A stretch of 64,000 nucleotides of DNA from Mesocentrotus franciscanus (GCA_037976565.1 CP137667.1:33115420-33179419), one strand, 5' to 3'; counted from the stretch's first letter, positions 39,101 to 46,461 are shown. Made by a program: numbers and translations. Notes: a model not told the origin generated them from the letters alone.

Positions 39101-42100
39101 GATTGATGGTAGTGATACCAGGGAGGTGCTTCACAAAGACTAGGATCGACTTTAAGTTGGACTTAACTATGGCATGCCATTCATGCCACTGGTTGCTCTC
39201 ACCATTGGTCTCTCAATTATGATCTTTAGATAATATTTTTCCTTCAGTAAGGAACTATAAAAGGTAAATTCTGTAGATTTGTGACCACGATTTGTGCGTC
39301 CCTTGAGAAACCAATGCCAGGAATGGTTAGAGGAACTAGTGGCATGAACGGCCTGCCATAGTTAAGTCCAACTTTAAGTCGATCTTAGTCTTTGTGAAAC
39401 ACCCCCTAGAAAGCACCTTTATTTAACAGTCATATTCAGAGATTCTTCATGATGTTATGAAATATGTGGAAATTGGACATATGTGGTATACATGTAGGAC
39501 ACATTGCATGGAATCGCTCTATACTACGATTTTATATAAAATGGGTTCAAGAATGTAGCCAATGAGAAGCGTCGAAATGGATCACGTGTGCGTGCATTAA
39601 GTTTTACCATATGCACAGGGAGTGCATTTTGGTGATAACAACGGTCAATTTCTTGACTTTATACTCATATTGTAGACCCATCTTATAAAACAAATAATAC
39701 ACGTTTTTAGCTCGTGCATTAGTGATATGCACTGCACTTGGTTAAGTCACAATGAGACGGACAAAGAACTCGCCAAGTCTCGTTCATTATCCTAATTTGA
39801 CTTACCTTGCGTGCAGTGCATATTCACTAATGCACTCGCAAACATGTATTATTTGTATAATGTTGTATATGACACATATCATGAAATCACCCTAAACTAG
39901 AATATGTCATATAGGACACATTGCAGAGAATCACCCTTCTAACTGTATAAATAATCAGAATAAATTTCTCGTCCTATTAGATCGGGGCCGGAGGGTCAGC
40001 CTACGAACGGCCAGGCTAGGTCTTTCCTTAGTGGTGGGTATTATGCATGTACGTGTCACCAGCTCTTCCTCAGCACTTTCATTAGTCTCCTGTATGGTAA
40101 CAAACTAATCTTAATTCTTAACCCATTGCTTTGTCAACTGGGGCCATGCTGTAAAAACCAGAAACTGTCGCGCCCCAAATTTTAGAGATTTGTAAGCATC
40201 GGCTACTTTCACAGCAAGAAACTTGTGTGAATTGCAAAAATTCAGTTTTGTGTCGACTGTTGTTTATTCAATTTGTGGCAGAGGTGTCATGGTCTAGTGG
40301 ATACGTCACTGGACTGTAGATCTCATGGTTCACAGTTCGAGTCCTGCCACGGCACTAATGTCCTTTGACAAGACATTCATCTACATTTGCCACTCTCCAC
40401 CCAGGTGTAGTTAATGTATACCTGGTAGGAATTTATTCATTTAATTCTTTAGTGCCTTTTGGACAGCTGGGTCCCGTCTTACAAAGAGTTACGATTGATC
40501 CAAATCAATCGTAAGTCCTCCAATCAATCGCAAGTCTGCAGTCTCCTATCTCTTATGTACATAGTTGCGATTGATATCAATCGCAAATAAGTTGCGATTG
40601 ATATCAACTCTTTGTAATACGGGGCCCTGGGCTCAAGCTAGGGTAATAATACCACTTTGTAGGCGCCTTGAGCATCCCCTGGGATGGATATGCGCGCAAT
40701 ATCAATATTATTATTATTATAATTATTATCGCTCGTGAAATTTGCAAACATTTCACGCACATGAAAGTTTCTGGTTTTGCAGTATTTTTAAAAAAATGTT
40801 TTCTTTTTTGTTCGGGAAAATGATGTCGATCGTCAAAAAAAAAAAAAATGGTGTGTACAGGTAATAAACACTTTTTACTGGTGCTTGTGCAGGGGGGTGT
40901 TTCACAAAACTTGTTATCTATAACAACTGCTAAATTTGTATGACAAATTTGCTCTCGGCCAATCAGATGCCATGATTTCAGTAGCTTATAACAGATTGTA
41001 ACTTGTTATTGATAATAAGTTTTATGAAACAGGGCCGAGATATATCTTTCGATAAATGTATGCATACTCTGCCGGCTTTACACAGACATATACACATGCC
41101 TTTTGCTCAAACCATTTGTTATGACAATTGATATTGTTTACTGATATAAAAGAAAACATAATTTTCAGGATAACGCCGAATGATGGTGCCTGTATGAAGA
41201 AAAAAACGTTGAGTATTGATAAAATTCTTGTGAAAGAAACTGTCGAAGAAGTTACACCAAATGATTGAATAGAATATATATTAAACCTACACCGAGGTAT
41301 ACACTATGGTACTTATGGACACCAAATAAGGCCAGTTTGTAAAATAGAAGCAAAAACAATACAAAACACCCCCTAAACAAACAAAAAGATTTTCAATAAG
41401 AATTCTTTTTGTAAAATAAAGGTGAACAAAAAGTTATGATTTGTGTCTCCACCCAAATTTACTGCCGGTGTTATTGAATTTCATCCTAGAGGTTCTTCAT
41501 CATTTTGAGGTGATTTATCATGTTTTGAGGTGATTATATTGGAGGTCTAGGTTCAGGCTGCCCCCATGAACCCAGGCCATCAATAAGAATGGGTCTCAAT
41601 TGGGACCCACTTGGCCAGAATTCTTTGTCTTGGTCTGCAATTTTTTTTTTCTACAGCAGGTTGTATAGTTCTTATTAAGTTACATGAGTATAACATTTAG
41701 ATCATTGAAAGAACAACGTTTATTAAACTTTAAAGTTTAAACAAAAAAATTGGAAAGATTTTTTGTACAAAAAGAAAATATCTATGTGCTAACCTCAAAA
41801 GCTGCAGCCACATTTTGTGGACATGACAATTGGCATGCAGCTCTAAGATTTCCTATTGCACAACTGCACCCTGCCTTCAAAAGTGCACAAGCTCCCACTG
41901 CACATGCACCCATCTCTCACCTAGACTCTCTGCCCCCCTGTGATCTTGTTTCGCTTTGTCTATGCAGGCTGATTGCATTATTATGTAATGTATTGGTTAA
42001 AGACCCTGTCGTAAGTGAAAAATGGAATATGTTATATATATCAACGGAAAGCTTATAAGCCATAGATTACAATGATATCAATTATATGGTATTTTAGTGT

Positions 42101-45100
42101 CTGTCAGAGGAGTTAAAAGCTCTCTGAAAACTGGAAATCTAAAGCTTTGAAAATAGGAAGTTGTCGACCTTACAACTAGCTATCGACTTGATGACATCTT
42201 ATGTGGACAAGTACGGCTCATCGCCTCAGCTATATGGGCAAGCCGATTGGGTCCACATGTTATGCCGTCACCGTAACTGTGGCAAATTTGACCTTTGTTG
42301 ACCCTAATTTGGAGGGATGTAATGAGGTTTTAATTTGCTTTTGTGTAATACTGAAAGGGAAAATATTTGTTATTCTTTATATTTGAATTCTATGTTCATT
42401 CAGCTTTCCATTGATATAAATTTGTATTTTCATTGGATAGGGTCTTTAGGAAATTAATGCTGCTTGTGGTAATTTGTATTGCACATGAAATTGTTTGCTC
42501 ACAACTTAATTGTACAATGAGTGTATATCTATGTACCAGTAGCACAAAAATAGTTTGAATGTATTCCTAAAATATTTATTTATGTTTTCAGTATATATAT
42601 CGATTTATTTATTTATTTATTTATTTAATTTTTAATATTTTAAATAGAAGTCAGAAAAATTTGATGAAAGAATAAGGGTTCATCGTGTATTTTTGGGCTG
42701 TTATCAAGAAATGCAGTTTTCTTTAAAGCAGGCTTCTAATTGTAAATATTTCTAATGCTTTGTATTTTGTTATGGTGCTCGTTGTGTATTACATGTATAT
42801 AATGGTTTTAGCATACTTATTAACTCAAGAGCCCAAATAAGAACAATAGTTGCGTCTAGTTGCTTCATGTTTATATGACCAGGGGGGTGTTTCACAAAGA
42901 CGAAGATCGATTTTAAATTGGACTAGACTATTGCAGGCCGTTCATGCCACTGTTTGCTCTCATCATTGGTCTCTCAATTATGATCTTTAGATAATATTTT
43001 TTCCTTGATAATGAACTATCAAAAAAGTTAAATTCTGTAGATTTGCGACCACGATTTGTACTTCCCTTGAGAGACAAATGCCAGGATAGGATAGAGGAAC
43101 TAGTGGCATGAACGGCCTGCCATAGTTATATCCAACTTAAAGTCGAGATCTTAGTCTTTGTGAAACACCCCTACCAGCAGGGTATGCTGAGTTATGTCCA
43201 TTCATTCAAAATTGTTATCAAATACACAATTCGATGACCTAATTTCTAGATATGCATTGCGTGAAGAGATTACTAGTAATACATGCCTGTGCATGGACAT
43301 GTAATATGTATGCACACATGAATGGTTTTGTCACTGCTATGTTGGAGTTATGTATGTTAGTATTAAAAGCAGCATGTTGAACTACCTGATATAATGAATG
43401 GATAAATACCCACTTTCACGATGAGGGAAACAAAACGGTGTGAAAACAGAAACATTGAAGAACTGAAGAATTTTCTATTCAAACGACTGGGAAAAATGAG
43501 ATAAGATAAAGAAAAGACTAAGAGGGACATCAGAGATATACATATACATCAATAGATTAGTAATATGCATGTACTTGCACCATAGGGTTGTCAAAGGGTT
43601 GTGGTCCAGTGGATTTGTCCAGGATTCTAGATCAAATGCTCCAGGGTCCAATCTCAGCCATAGCACATTGTCTCATGGGGAAGCATGACCTTTATATTTG
43701 CCACTCCGTACCCAGGAATGTAAGGATTTGGGAAAGAGATCAAAAGGCTGCATGATTTAATGTGCTCCCGGTGCTAACGCATTACCCAAAACCCCATTTG
43801 ATTTGGTGTGATCATTGTTCTTTGCTTGTTCAATAGCAAGTTTGTTTGCTGGTAGACCTACATGTGTGGCTTTTCGTCCTATCCAAGGAACAAATTTGTA
43901 ACCGAGAATGATGCTTTTTCCAAAGAACACCTTTGCACTGACTTGTTTTCAGTTGCCATCCCCCAGTCCCAGCACAGCCATATTTGATTTGATTTGATTT
44001 GATTCATTTACCAACACCAATACAGCAATACATTTCATACAACAACATTTACAAATTCTTAGAAGAGAAACTATTGTTTGGTAAAAGGGGCCAAATAATA
44101 GCACATGTGCTATTTAAGTTTAACCCTTATTTTGCCATTGTAGTTATCTTGCCCAGATTCTACATGCAGTACTATGGTATTCTATAACTCGTATGTTAAT
44201 GTTTTAACTTTTTAAAAATTATTTGCGTGACAGATAATCCAGTATATGATGACGTAGCGAAGGAGGACTTTAGAAAATCACAACACGAAGGAAGAGTGGT
44301 AAGTAACTGAAAATTAGCAGGGCCCTGTCTTATAAACAGTTGCAATGAATACAAAGAGATCCAACCAAATGTACATGTAGGTATCAATATCAACTCTGTA
44401 CTGAACAGATAGGAGTTTCTAAGTTTACGTTTGATTGGAGGACTTGCTGTCAATCCAGAACAATTACAAAGCAGTTGATGCCTTTTACTTGGAAAGTCCA
44501 AGGCACATGTATTTGGTCATTTGCTGTGCAGTATGCTACCAAGACGAATAACAATGAACAAACAGTAACATTACAAGCGCCAATGTCTAAGTTCTTTGGT
44601 GAGATTCGAGCTCTAGTAGGGATGTGAACTTGATAAAATCAGTGGGTATATTGTAATTTGTAAATTAGAGTGATGTTGGTCTCTTAGGTGACAAAATACC
44701 TTGGACTTGCCTATCATCATCATCATCATCATCATCATCGTCATCATCATCGTTAATTGAAGTCAACATCTTCCCTCTTACGAGGGGTTACTGAATTTTG
44801 CTCCTTGATGGCACTCCCTCTCTCCACTTCTTCTTGTCTCGAGGATCCTCTTCATTTAGACCAACCTTACTGCTTTCTTTCTTCAACATATCTTTCCATG
44901 AAATCTTCATTCTTCCTTTCCCTCTTGTGCCATCCGCTTCCAGATCCCGTGCTCTTTTCACAGGTAATACTTATAAATTTGTTGTTACTGTTGTTACGGG
45001 TGTTATTTTTCTGTCTGTATAGGTAAATGATGATGGTTTAATCTACGCCGAGGTTGCACACGTCAACAAGCATCCCGAAGGCAAACCACCAATCAGAACG

Positions 45101-45271
45101 GAGGAACCCACCATATACGCATCCCTCGACTTCGACAGGATGAACGATAACAAGATCCAAATCGATAAGCAGACCATTGTTGACTCCAACAGGACATCAG
45201 ACGACTGCCCGGAGAAAGAAGCGCTCATTTACGAGAACATCACACCACAAGGAATGCCAGTTTCACAGTGA
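21060..45271 (+). CDS. Nephrin-like Ig/FN3 type I membrane receptor with ITIM-like tail (whole gene, about 18 coding exons)
   Basis: Joining the exons listed separately gives one open frame of about 1,120 codons. Domain order by residue: signal peptide 1-28, V-like Ig 29-143, Ig2 to 256, Ig3 to 367, Ig4 to 470, Ig5 to 576 (two exons), Ig6 to 672, Ig7 to 776, FN3 777-872 (two exons), linker and two-cysteine juxtamembrane segment to 955, membrane span in 956-999, tail to 1120. Each Ig shows the Cys, Trp and Cys core. Vertebrate nephrin has eight Ig domains plus one FN3, and the FN3 here has the W-x-P-G-F-x-G-G-x-x-Q motif of that group, so a cell-surface adhesion or recognition receptor is the best reading. 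Tail tyrosines fit SH2/phosphatase docking. Ectodomain exons are nearly all phase 1-1. Orthology to nephrin rather than another Ig/FN3 receptor is inference. Confidence 0.92.
21305..21515. repeat. Dispersed repeat in intron 1, matches 7998-8170
   Basis: The same ordered words as the copy at 7998, with small indels. Intron 1 otherwise holds the element at 21785. Confidence 0.7.
21785..22258. mobile_element. TACTGTAAAT...ATTTACGGTA element in intron 1 (474 bp)
   Basis: Left TACTGTAAATATCTGTTTAT with AAGATGCACC; right GGTGCGTCTTATACACAGAG with ATTTACGGTA. The ends are an inverted repeat of a widespread animal MITE type (TACGGTAAAT...TATAAG.CGCACC). Confidence 0.8.
22434..22778 (+). CDS. Exon 2: V-like Ig domain 1
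   Basis: Acceptor CTCAACAG and donor AATG|GTGAGT, phase 1 to 1, 345 bases. The domain has TLVCTY as first Cys, LSWQM as core Trp, and DDNIYRC as second Cys with its tyrosine corner; the long C-to-C spacing fits a V set. An extra Cys pair (YSCGISC) lies in the middle of the domain, where V domains carry the C'-C'' strands. NLT is a possible N-glycosylation site. Confidence 0.93.
22993..23124. mobile_element. GGGCA...TTTCATGAAA hairpin element in intron 2
   Basis: Left GGGCAGTGTTTCATGAAACC and right TTTTGTGAAATGCTACCC, with AAGTACAAATTTGCG pairing to CGAACTTGTACT. Confidence 0.8.
23358..23908. mobile_element. TTAA-flanked element D2 in intron 2
   Basis: Left TTAAGGGCAATCCAACTC and right TTGGTTTTCCATTTAA, same family and orientation as 13376. 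Confidence 0.82.
23994..24332 (+). CDS. Exon 3: Ig domain 2
   Basis: Acceptor TTGCCCTTAG and donor CAAG|GTACAC, phase 1 to 1, 339 bases. It starts with the VPP linker typical of nephrin/Kirre-type Ig domains. Core residues are TITCATQ, DLEWTS and SVTCEAT, with a NPP turn before the Trp. The exon is clearly richer in G+C than the flanking introns. Confidence 0.94.
24333..25086. other. Intron 3
   Basis: No repeat family recognised; AT-rich. Confidence 0.6.
25087..25419 (+). CDS. Exon 4: Ig domain 3
   Basis: Acceptor TTTCACCCAG and donor GATG|GTAGGA, phase 1 to 1, 333 bases. It begins VPPKNV. Core residues are TITCESL, ITWYLDG and VLRCQAT. NDS is a possible glycosylation site. Confidence 0.94.
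25420..26863. other. Intron 4
   Basis: No element recognised. A T run near 25960 and a C/T-rich stretch near 26560-26650 only. Confidence 0.6.
26864..27172 (+). CDS. Exon 5: Ig domain 4
   Basis: Acceptor AATGACCAG and donor AATT|GTGAGT, phase 1 to 1, 309 bases. It begins GPPDPPVI. Core residues are TISCQAD, HPSPSFQWF and ALQCNVI. The following intron begins with a (GATGGT)-type tract. Confidence 0.93.
27216..27480. repeat. (GATGGT)-type minisatellite in intron 5
   Basis: Mixed GGTGAT, GGTGGT and GACGATGGT units begin about 40 bases after the exon 5 donor. Val/Met-only frames here are artefacts. Confidence 0.93.
27810..27926 (+). CDS. Exon 6: first half of Ig domain 5
   Basis: Acceptor TCTACCCAG and donor AAAG|GTACAT, phase 1 to 1, 117 bases. 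It supplies the first Cys (MVCQSG) and the core Trp (NLVWIK); the domain is completed by exon 7 after a 1.9-kb intron. Two further Cys (YCPTT and TICPE) sit near the start of the domain. Confidence 0.9.
28562..28942. mobile_element. MITE family C, full copy in intron 6
   Basis: Inverted ends CTTAAAGGTATAGACCAGTT and AACTGGTCTATACCTAAG, about 380 bp. The right half matches 8509-8650. Confidence 0.85.
29443..29572. mobile_element. GGGCCC hairpin family F, copy in intron 6 (left end lost)
   Basis: CAATCAATCGCAAGT, CTCTTATGTACATAGTTGCG, GATATCAATCGCAAATAAGT and the right end ATAAGATGGGGCCC are nearly identical to 40469-40629. Confidence 0.82.
29680..29815. repeat. Dispersed repeat in intron 6, matches 6715-6890
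   Basis: Shared words CTATCCCATGATA, AATGTGGCACA and GGCATATAAAGAGTA lie just before exon 7. Confidence 0.55.
29833..30033 (+). CDS. Exon 7: second half of Ig domain 5, cysteine-rich
   Basis: Acceptor TTTCTGTCTAG and donor AAAT|GTGAGT, phase 1 to 1, 201 bases. It carries SFQCC in place of the usual single second Cys, followed by three more Cys in a short stretch (PSC, TVC, EPC). These could pair with the extra Cys of exon 6. NFT is a possible glycosylation site. Confidence 0.9.
30205..31310. mobile_element. About 1.1-kb inverted-ended element in intron 7
   Basis: GCAGGCGTCAATTTGAAGCC with ACCCTCCTCAA near 30215 is inverted in TTGAGGAGGGTGGGTC with GGCTTCAAATTGAGGCCTGC near 31265. The interior carries repeated TGAAGCTTG and GTGAAGTCCT words. 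Confidence 0.6.
31749..32036 (+). CDS. Exon 8: Ig domain 6 (I-set like)
   Basis: Acceptor TTCATCTCAG and donor CATT|GTGAGT, phase 1 to 1, 288 bases. Core residues are EFTCRADGNPRP, LAWVM and HAGVYRCIAN, the textbook I-set pattern. Confidence 0.94.
32037..32592. other. Intron 8
   Basis: No element recognised. Confidence 0.6.
32593..32904 (+). CDS. Exon 9: Ig domain 7 (I-set like)
   Basis: Acceptor CTTCCTTTTCAG and donor ACAT|GTAAGT, phase 1 to 1, 312 bases. Core residues are SLSCVVKGNPSP, VNWERL and HGNYKCTAD. Several N-glycosylation sites are present (NRT twice, NAS, NHS). Confidence 0.94.
32905..33537. other. Intron 9
   Basis: No element recognised. Confidence 0.6.
33538..33699 (+). CDS. 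Exon 10: first half of fibronectin III domain
   Basis: Acceptor AATGAAACAG and donor TTTG|GTGAGT, phase 1 to 1, 162 bases. It begins KPEPPTSL and contains YWQPGFNGGVEQSYIITY, the strand B-C region of an FN3 domain. The PGFxGGxxQ piece is characteristic of the nephrin/hibris/echinoid group. Confidence 0.92.
34291..34456. mobile_element. TAGCTGCCAACCTT element in intron 10
   Basis: Left TAGCTGCCAACCTTTCC and right GGAAGGTTGGCAGGTA are inverted, with inner AGGAATGATTCCCC / GAGAGATTCCTAC. TA at each end fits a Tc1/mariner-like footprint. Confidence 0.75.
34537..34662 (+). CDS. Exon 11: second half of fibronectin III domain
   Basis: Acceptor TCACCTCTAG and donor TCGC|GTGAGT, phase 1 to 1, 126 bases. 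WHSISVYAENSNGRSS is the conserved FN3 Y-x-A-x-N-x-x-G segment. This completes the domain begun in exon 10. Confidence 0.92.
35578..35869. mobile_element. MITE family G, copy 1, in intron 11
   Basis: Left GGGGGTGTTTCACAAAGACT, right GTCTTTGTGAAACACCCCCT, inner CTATGGCAGGCC and GGCCTGCCATAG arms. Confidence 0.93.
35966..36114. mobile_element. GGGGCGTATCATGAAAC hairpin element in intron 11
   Basis: Left GGGGCGTATCATGAAACAAT and right GTTGATGAAACACCTCCC, with several inner palindromic blocks around GTCAGCGCTGAC. Confidence 0.65.
36298..36318 (+). CDS. Exon 12: 21-base micro-exon in the stalk
   Basis: Acceptor TCTCATTGTAG and donor TATG|GTGAGT flank exactly 21 bases, phase 1 to 1, coding PLPPSIY. 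It can be skipped without changing frame, so it may be an alternative cassette in the stalk between the FN3 domain and the juxtamembrane segment. Confidence 0.75.
36602..36735 (-). mobile_element. LINE-like 3' tail, reversed, in intron 12
   Basis: An (ATTCA)n/(AATTC)n run followed by ATTTTATTTCACATCTCTTT is the reverse complement of the pentamer-tailed 3' ends of truncated non-LTR elements. Confidence 0.4.
37011..37238 (+). CDS. Exon 13: juxtamembrane extracellular segment
   Basis: Acceptor TTTCTCATAG and donor GAAA|GTAAGT, phase 1 to 1, 228 bases, about 76 residues with two Cys (GYCNP and GMCSV). No named domain is recognised. A second acceptor (TTTTGTGTTACAG before 36945) would add 66 in-frame bases. 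Confidence 0.87.
37666..37797 (+). CDS. Exon 14: transmembrane segment
   Basis: A long T tract and AACAG precede the exon; the donor is AAAT|GTAAGT, phase 1 to 1, 132 bases. It codes a single span (FAIIGAVVFIAIVLVIIALV) followed at once by the basic stop-transfer run RRNHDRKHK, which places the following exons in the cytoplasm. Confidence 0.94.
37988..38222 (+). mobile_element. tRNA-derived SINE type 1, in intron 14
   Basis: A tRNA-like head with box A (TAGCTCAGTTGGTAGAGCAG) and box B (GGGTTCGAAACC), then a body ATGCGCTAGTGCCCTTTGGC. Not a functional tRNA gene: the downstream body and the copy at 56280 show it is a repeat. Confidence 0.88.
38440..38467 (+). CDS. Exon 15: 28-base cytoplasmic micro-exon
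   Basis: Acceptor ATACCTCAG and donor GTAAG|GTAAGA flank 28 bases, phase 1 to 2, coding TKLQQSSV. It must be used together with another phase-changing exon (exon 16) to stay in frame with exon 17. A transcript skipping both would also be in frame. Confidence 0.65.
39121..39406. mobile_element. MITE family G, copy 2, in intron 15
   Basis: Left GGGAGGTGCTTCACAAAGAC, right GTCTTTGTGAAACACCCCC; the interior is over 90% identical by eye to 35578. Confidence 0.92.
40280..40468 (+). mobile_element. tRNA-derived SINE type 2, in intron 15
   Basis: The head GTCATGGTCTAGTGGATACG and CAGTTCGAGTCCTGCC resembles a different tRNA from type 1. The body CACTAATGTCCTTTGACAAG and GCCACTCTCCACCCAG recurs at 43598. 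A related segment with a TTATTATTAT tail appears after the hairpin at 40629-40730, so element F may have inserted into this SINE. Confidence 0.8.
40469..40629. mobile_element. GGGCCC hairpin family F, full copy in intron 15
   Basis: Left GGGTCCCGTCTTACAAAGAG and right CTCTTTGTAATACGGGGCCC are inverted, with three to four GATTGATATCAATCG-like cores. It abuts the tail of the SINE at 40280. Confidence 0.88.
40892..41035. mobile_element. GGGGTGTTTCACAAAACTTG hairpin element in intron 15
   Basis: Left GGGGGGTGTTTCACAAAACT and right AAGTTTTATGAAACAGGGCC. The inner CTCGGCCAATCAGATG is shared with the element at 46315. Confidence 0.8.
41169..41191 (+). CDS. Exon 16: cytoplasmic micro-exon (donor uncertain)
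   Basis: The acceptor AATTTTCAG follows a 2.7-kb intron. Entered in phase 2 it reads ITPNDGA. Two donors restore phase 1: CCT|GTATGA at 41191 (used here) and ATG|GTGCCT at 41185. If neither is used the frame runs on to a TGA at 41266-41268, with an ATTAAA at 41280, giving a short tail without ITIM-like motifs. Which form is made cannot be decided from sequence. Confidence 0.5.
41997..42449. mobile_element. TTAAAGACCCTGTC element in intron 16 (453 bp)
   Basis: Left TTAAAGACCCTGTCGTAAGT and right GGATAGGGTCTTTAGG are inverted. Inner ATATATCAACGGAAAGCTT pairs with AGCTTTCCATTGATATAAAT. Confidence 0.8.
42882..43171. mobile_element. MITE family G, copy 3, in intron 16
   Basis: Left GGGGGGTGTTTCACAAAGAC, right GTCTTTGTGAAACACCCC, the same interior with more substitutions. 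Confidence 0.92.
43598..43760 (+). mobile_element. tRNA-derived SINE type 2, decayed copy in intron 16
   Basis: TTGTGGTCCAGTGGATTTGT, then GCCACTCCGTACCCAG and AAAGAGATCAAAAGGCTGC. Confidence 0.65.
43980..44110 (-). mobile_element. LINE-like 3' tail, reversed, in intron 16
   Basis: (ATTTG)n at the left, then TACCAACACC and GCAATACATTTCATACAAC, the same style as 36602. Confidence 0.4.
44234..44298 (+). CDS. Exon 17: cytoplasmic NPVYDDV exon
   Basis: Acceptor GCGTGACAG and donor GTG|GTAAGT, phase 1 to 0, 65 bases. It codes NPVYDDVAKEDFRKSQHEGRV. NPVY matches the NPxY signal for PTB proteins and endocytosis; YDDV fits the YDxV form by which Nck SH2 domains bind vertebrate nephrin. The junction codon is TAT (Tyr) when joined to exon 14 or to the 41191 donor. 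Confidence 0.9.
44320..44480. mobile_element. GGGCCC hairpin family F, decayed copy in intron 17
   Basis: Starts GGGCCCTGTCTTATAAACAG, 21 bases after the exon 17 donor, then GTATCAATATCAACTCTGTA. The right end is not clear. Confidence 0.55.
44713..44751. repeat. (ATC)n microsatellite in intron 17
   Basis: ATC units with one CGTC interruption. Confidence 0.95.
45023..45271 (+). CDS. Exon 18: terminal tail exon with three ITIM/ITSM-like tyrosines
   Basis: Acceptor TGTCTGTATAG, phase 0, 82 codons then TGA at 45269. The tyrosine motifs are LIYAEV (exon residue 8), TIYASL (32) and LIYENI (70). The first and third fit the ITIM form I/V/L/S-x-Y-x-x-I/V/L; the second resembles an ITSM or weak ITIM. 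YEN also fits a Grb2 SH2 site. Spacings of 24 and 38 residues rule out a classical ITAM (6-12 residues between the paired YxxL/I motifs). The last third of the exon is duplicated downstream. Confidence 0.93.
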   Translation, partial: VNDDGLIYAEVAHVNKHPEGKPPIRTEEPTIYASLDFDRMNDNKIQIDKQTIVDSNRTSDDCPEKEALIYENITPQGMPVSQ

Positions 45272-45520
45272 CGTTTGCGGAATGACAATGTCCATTGAAT
45301 GAATCTATTGGCTACAGGAACAGACGATCACCATGTCAAGCAGAACAATAACAAAATTGCTGACTCCATCAGGACAACAGAGGCCTGCCTGGAGAAAGAA
45401 GCGCTCGTTTACAAGAACATCACACCACATGAAATGCCAGTCTCACCGTGACGTGTGAGGAATGACAATATCCATTGTATGAATCTATTGGCTACAGGAA
45501 CAGATGATCGCCATATCAAG
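45161..45520 (+). repeat. Tandem duplication of receptor coding end and 3' UTR (2 x about 180 bp)
   Basis: Copy 1 (about 45161-45340) spans the last 36 codons, the stop and the start of the 3' UTR. Copy 2 (about 45341-45520) repeats it with scattered substitutions. Shared landmarks are GGAGAAAGAAGCGCTC, AACATCACACCACA and CTATTGGCTACAGGAACAGA. In copy 2 the matching frame is still open and reads ALVYKNITP up to a stop at 45449, so an ITIM-like motif survives outside the annotated frame. Confidence 0.9.
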
Positions 45521-45999
45521 CCCAAGAGTATTAGAGAATTCAGTAGTGAATAGGCTGCATGGTGATGTGATTAGACTACTTCTGGACACCTTATACAGAT
45601 AAAGGGTGCAAGGTTCCCTGTCGTGCTTCAAGTAACTGATGATGACGACCAGATAAACTAGTATGTGATACTAAAAAGAATGCTACATGTGTCTTTGATA
45701 GTCTCACTGTGGCTCTGGCAAAGCAGATGATGTCACCATCAAACTTTTCTATGATATGAAAGAGAATGCTTCCTTTTAGATATCGTTCTTCATTCCATCT
45801 TGACATTTGCAAAAGAGATGATGATCACCATCCACGCTATCTGGTGATATGAAACAGATGGCTTCAGTATGGAGATCCATTTGTTGTTATCGCCATGACT
45901 TATGCAAAAGAGACAACAAAAGATAATATTTACCATTGAAATGTTCATTGATGTCGATAAGCTTCTTCCCTACAAACACATTTATTCTTCCATGAGTGG

Positions 46000-46249
46000 T
46001 TAAAGCGATACTGAACTGATGAACTTTCTGCCCTAGCGTACTGTCTATTTCACAGCGCCGTCACATGGTCAACTTGCCAACAGTGCGTAACCCAATACCT
46101 AATTTCCACTTCAGAGACAGAGGATCCAATGCGCGAACCAACAGCGCAGCTATGGAAGCAGCGAGTTACGAGACCATACTGCTACAGCTGACCTGAGATG
46201 GCGCTAGAGGGGATTTTGCGGTAGTGCTGCTAGTACAGTATGGCTTTAA
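46000..46249. mobile_element. TTAA-flanked MITE E, copy 1
   Basis: Left TTAAAGCGATACTGAACTGA and right TAGTACAGTATGGCTTTAA; inner GATGGCGCTAGAGGGGATTT shared with copy 2. Lies just past the receptor stop. Confidence 0.85.
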
Positions 46250-46314
46250 GGGCAAGAGAGTGATAAATATGGATGATATAGGCAAAGACATCAATGGATT
46301 ATGACTATGGGAGC

Positions 46315-46461
46315 AGGGCTCTGTTTCATAAAGCTTGTCATGAATAACTAATGCTGGAATTCTATGACAAATTGCTCTCAGCCAATCAAATGAAACAATT
46401 TCAGTAGCTTATGACTGTTATAGTAATTTGTTTAATAGCAATTTTTGTGAAACAGGGCCCT
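46315..46461. mobile_element. GGGCTCTGTTTCATAAAGCTTG hairpin element
   Basis: A second copy of the family at 40892: GGGCTCTGTTTCATAAAGCT, CTCAGCCAATCAAATG, then TTTTGTGAAACAGGGCCC. Confidence 0.82.

Noticed and set aside
45023..45271. Classical ITAM in the receptor tail
   Set aside because: Tyrosine spacing is 24 and 38 residues, whereas an ITAM needs two YxxL/I 6-12 residues apart.
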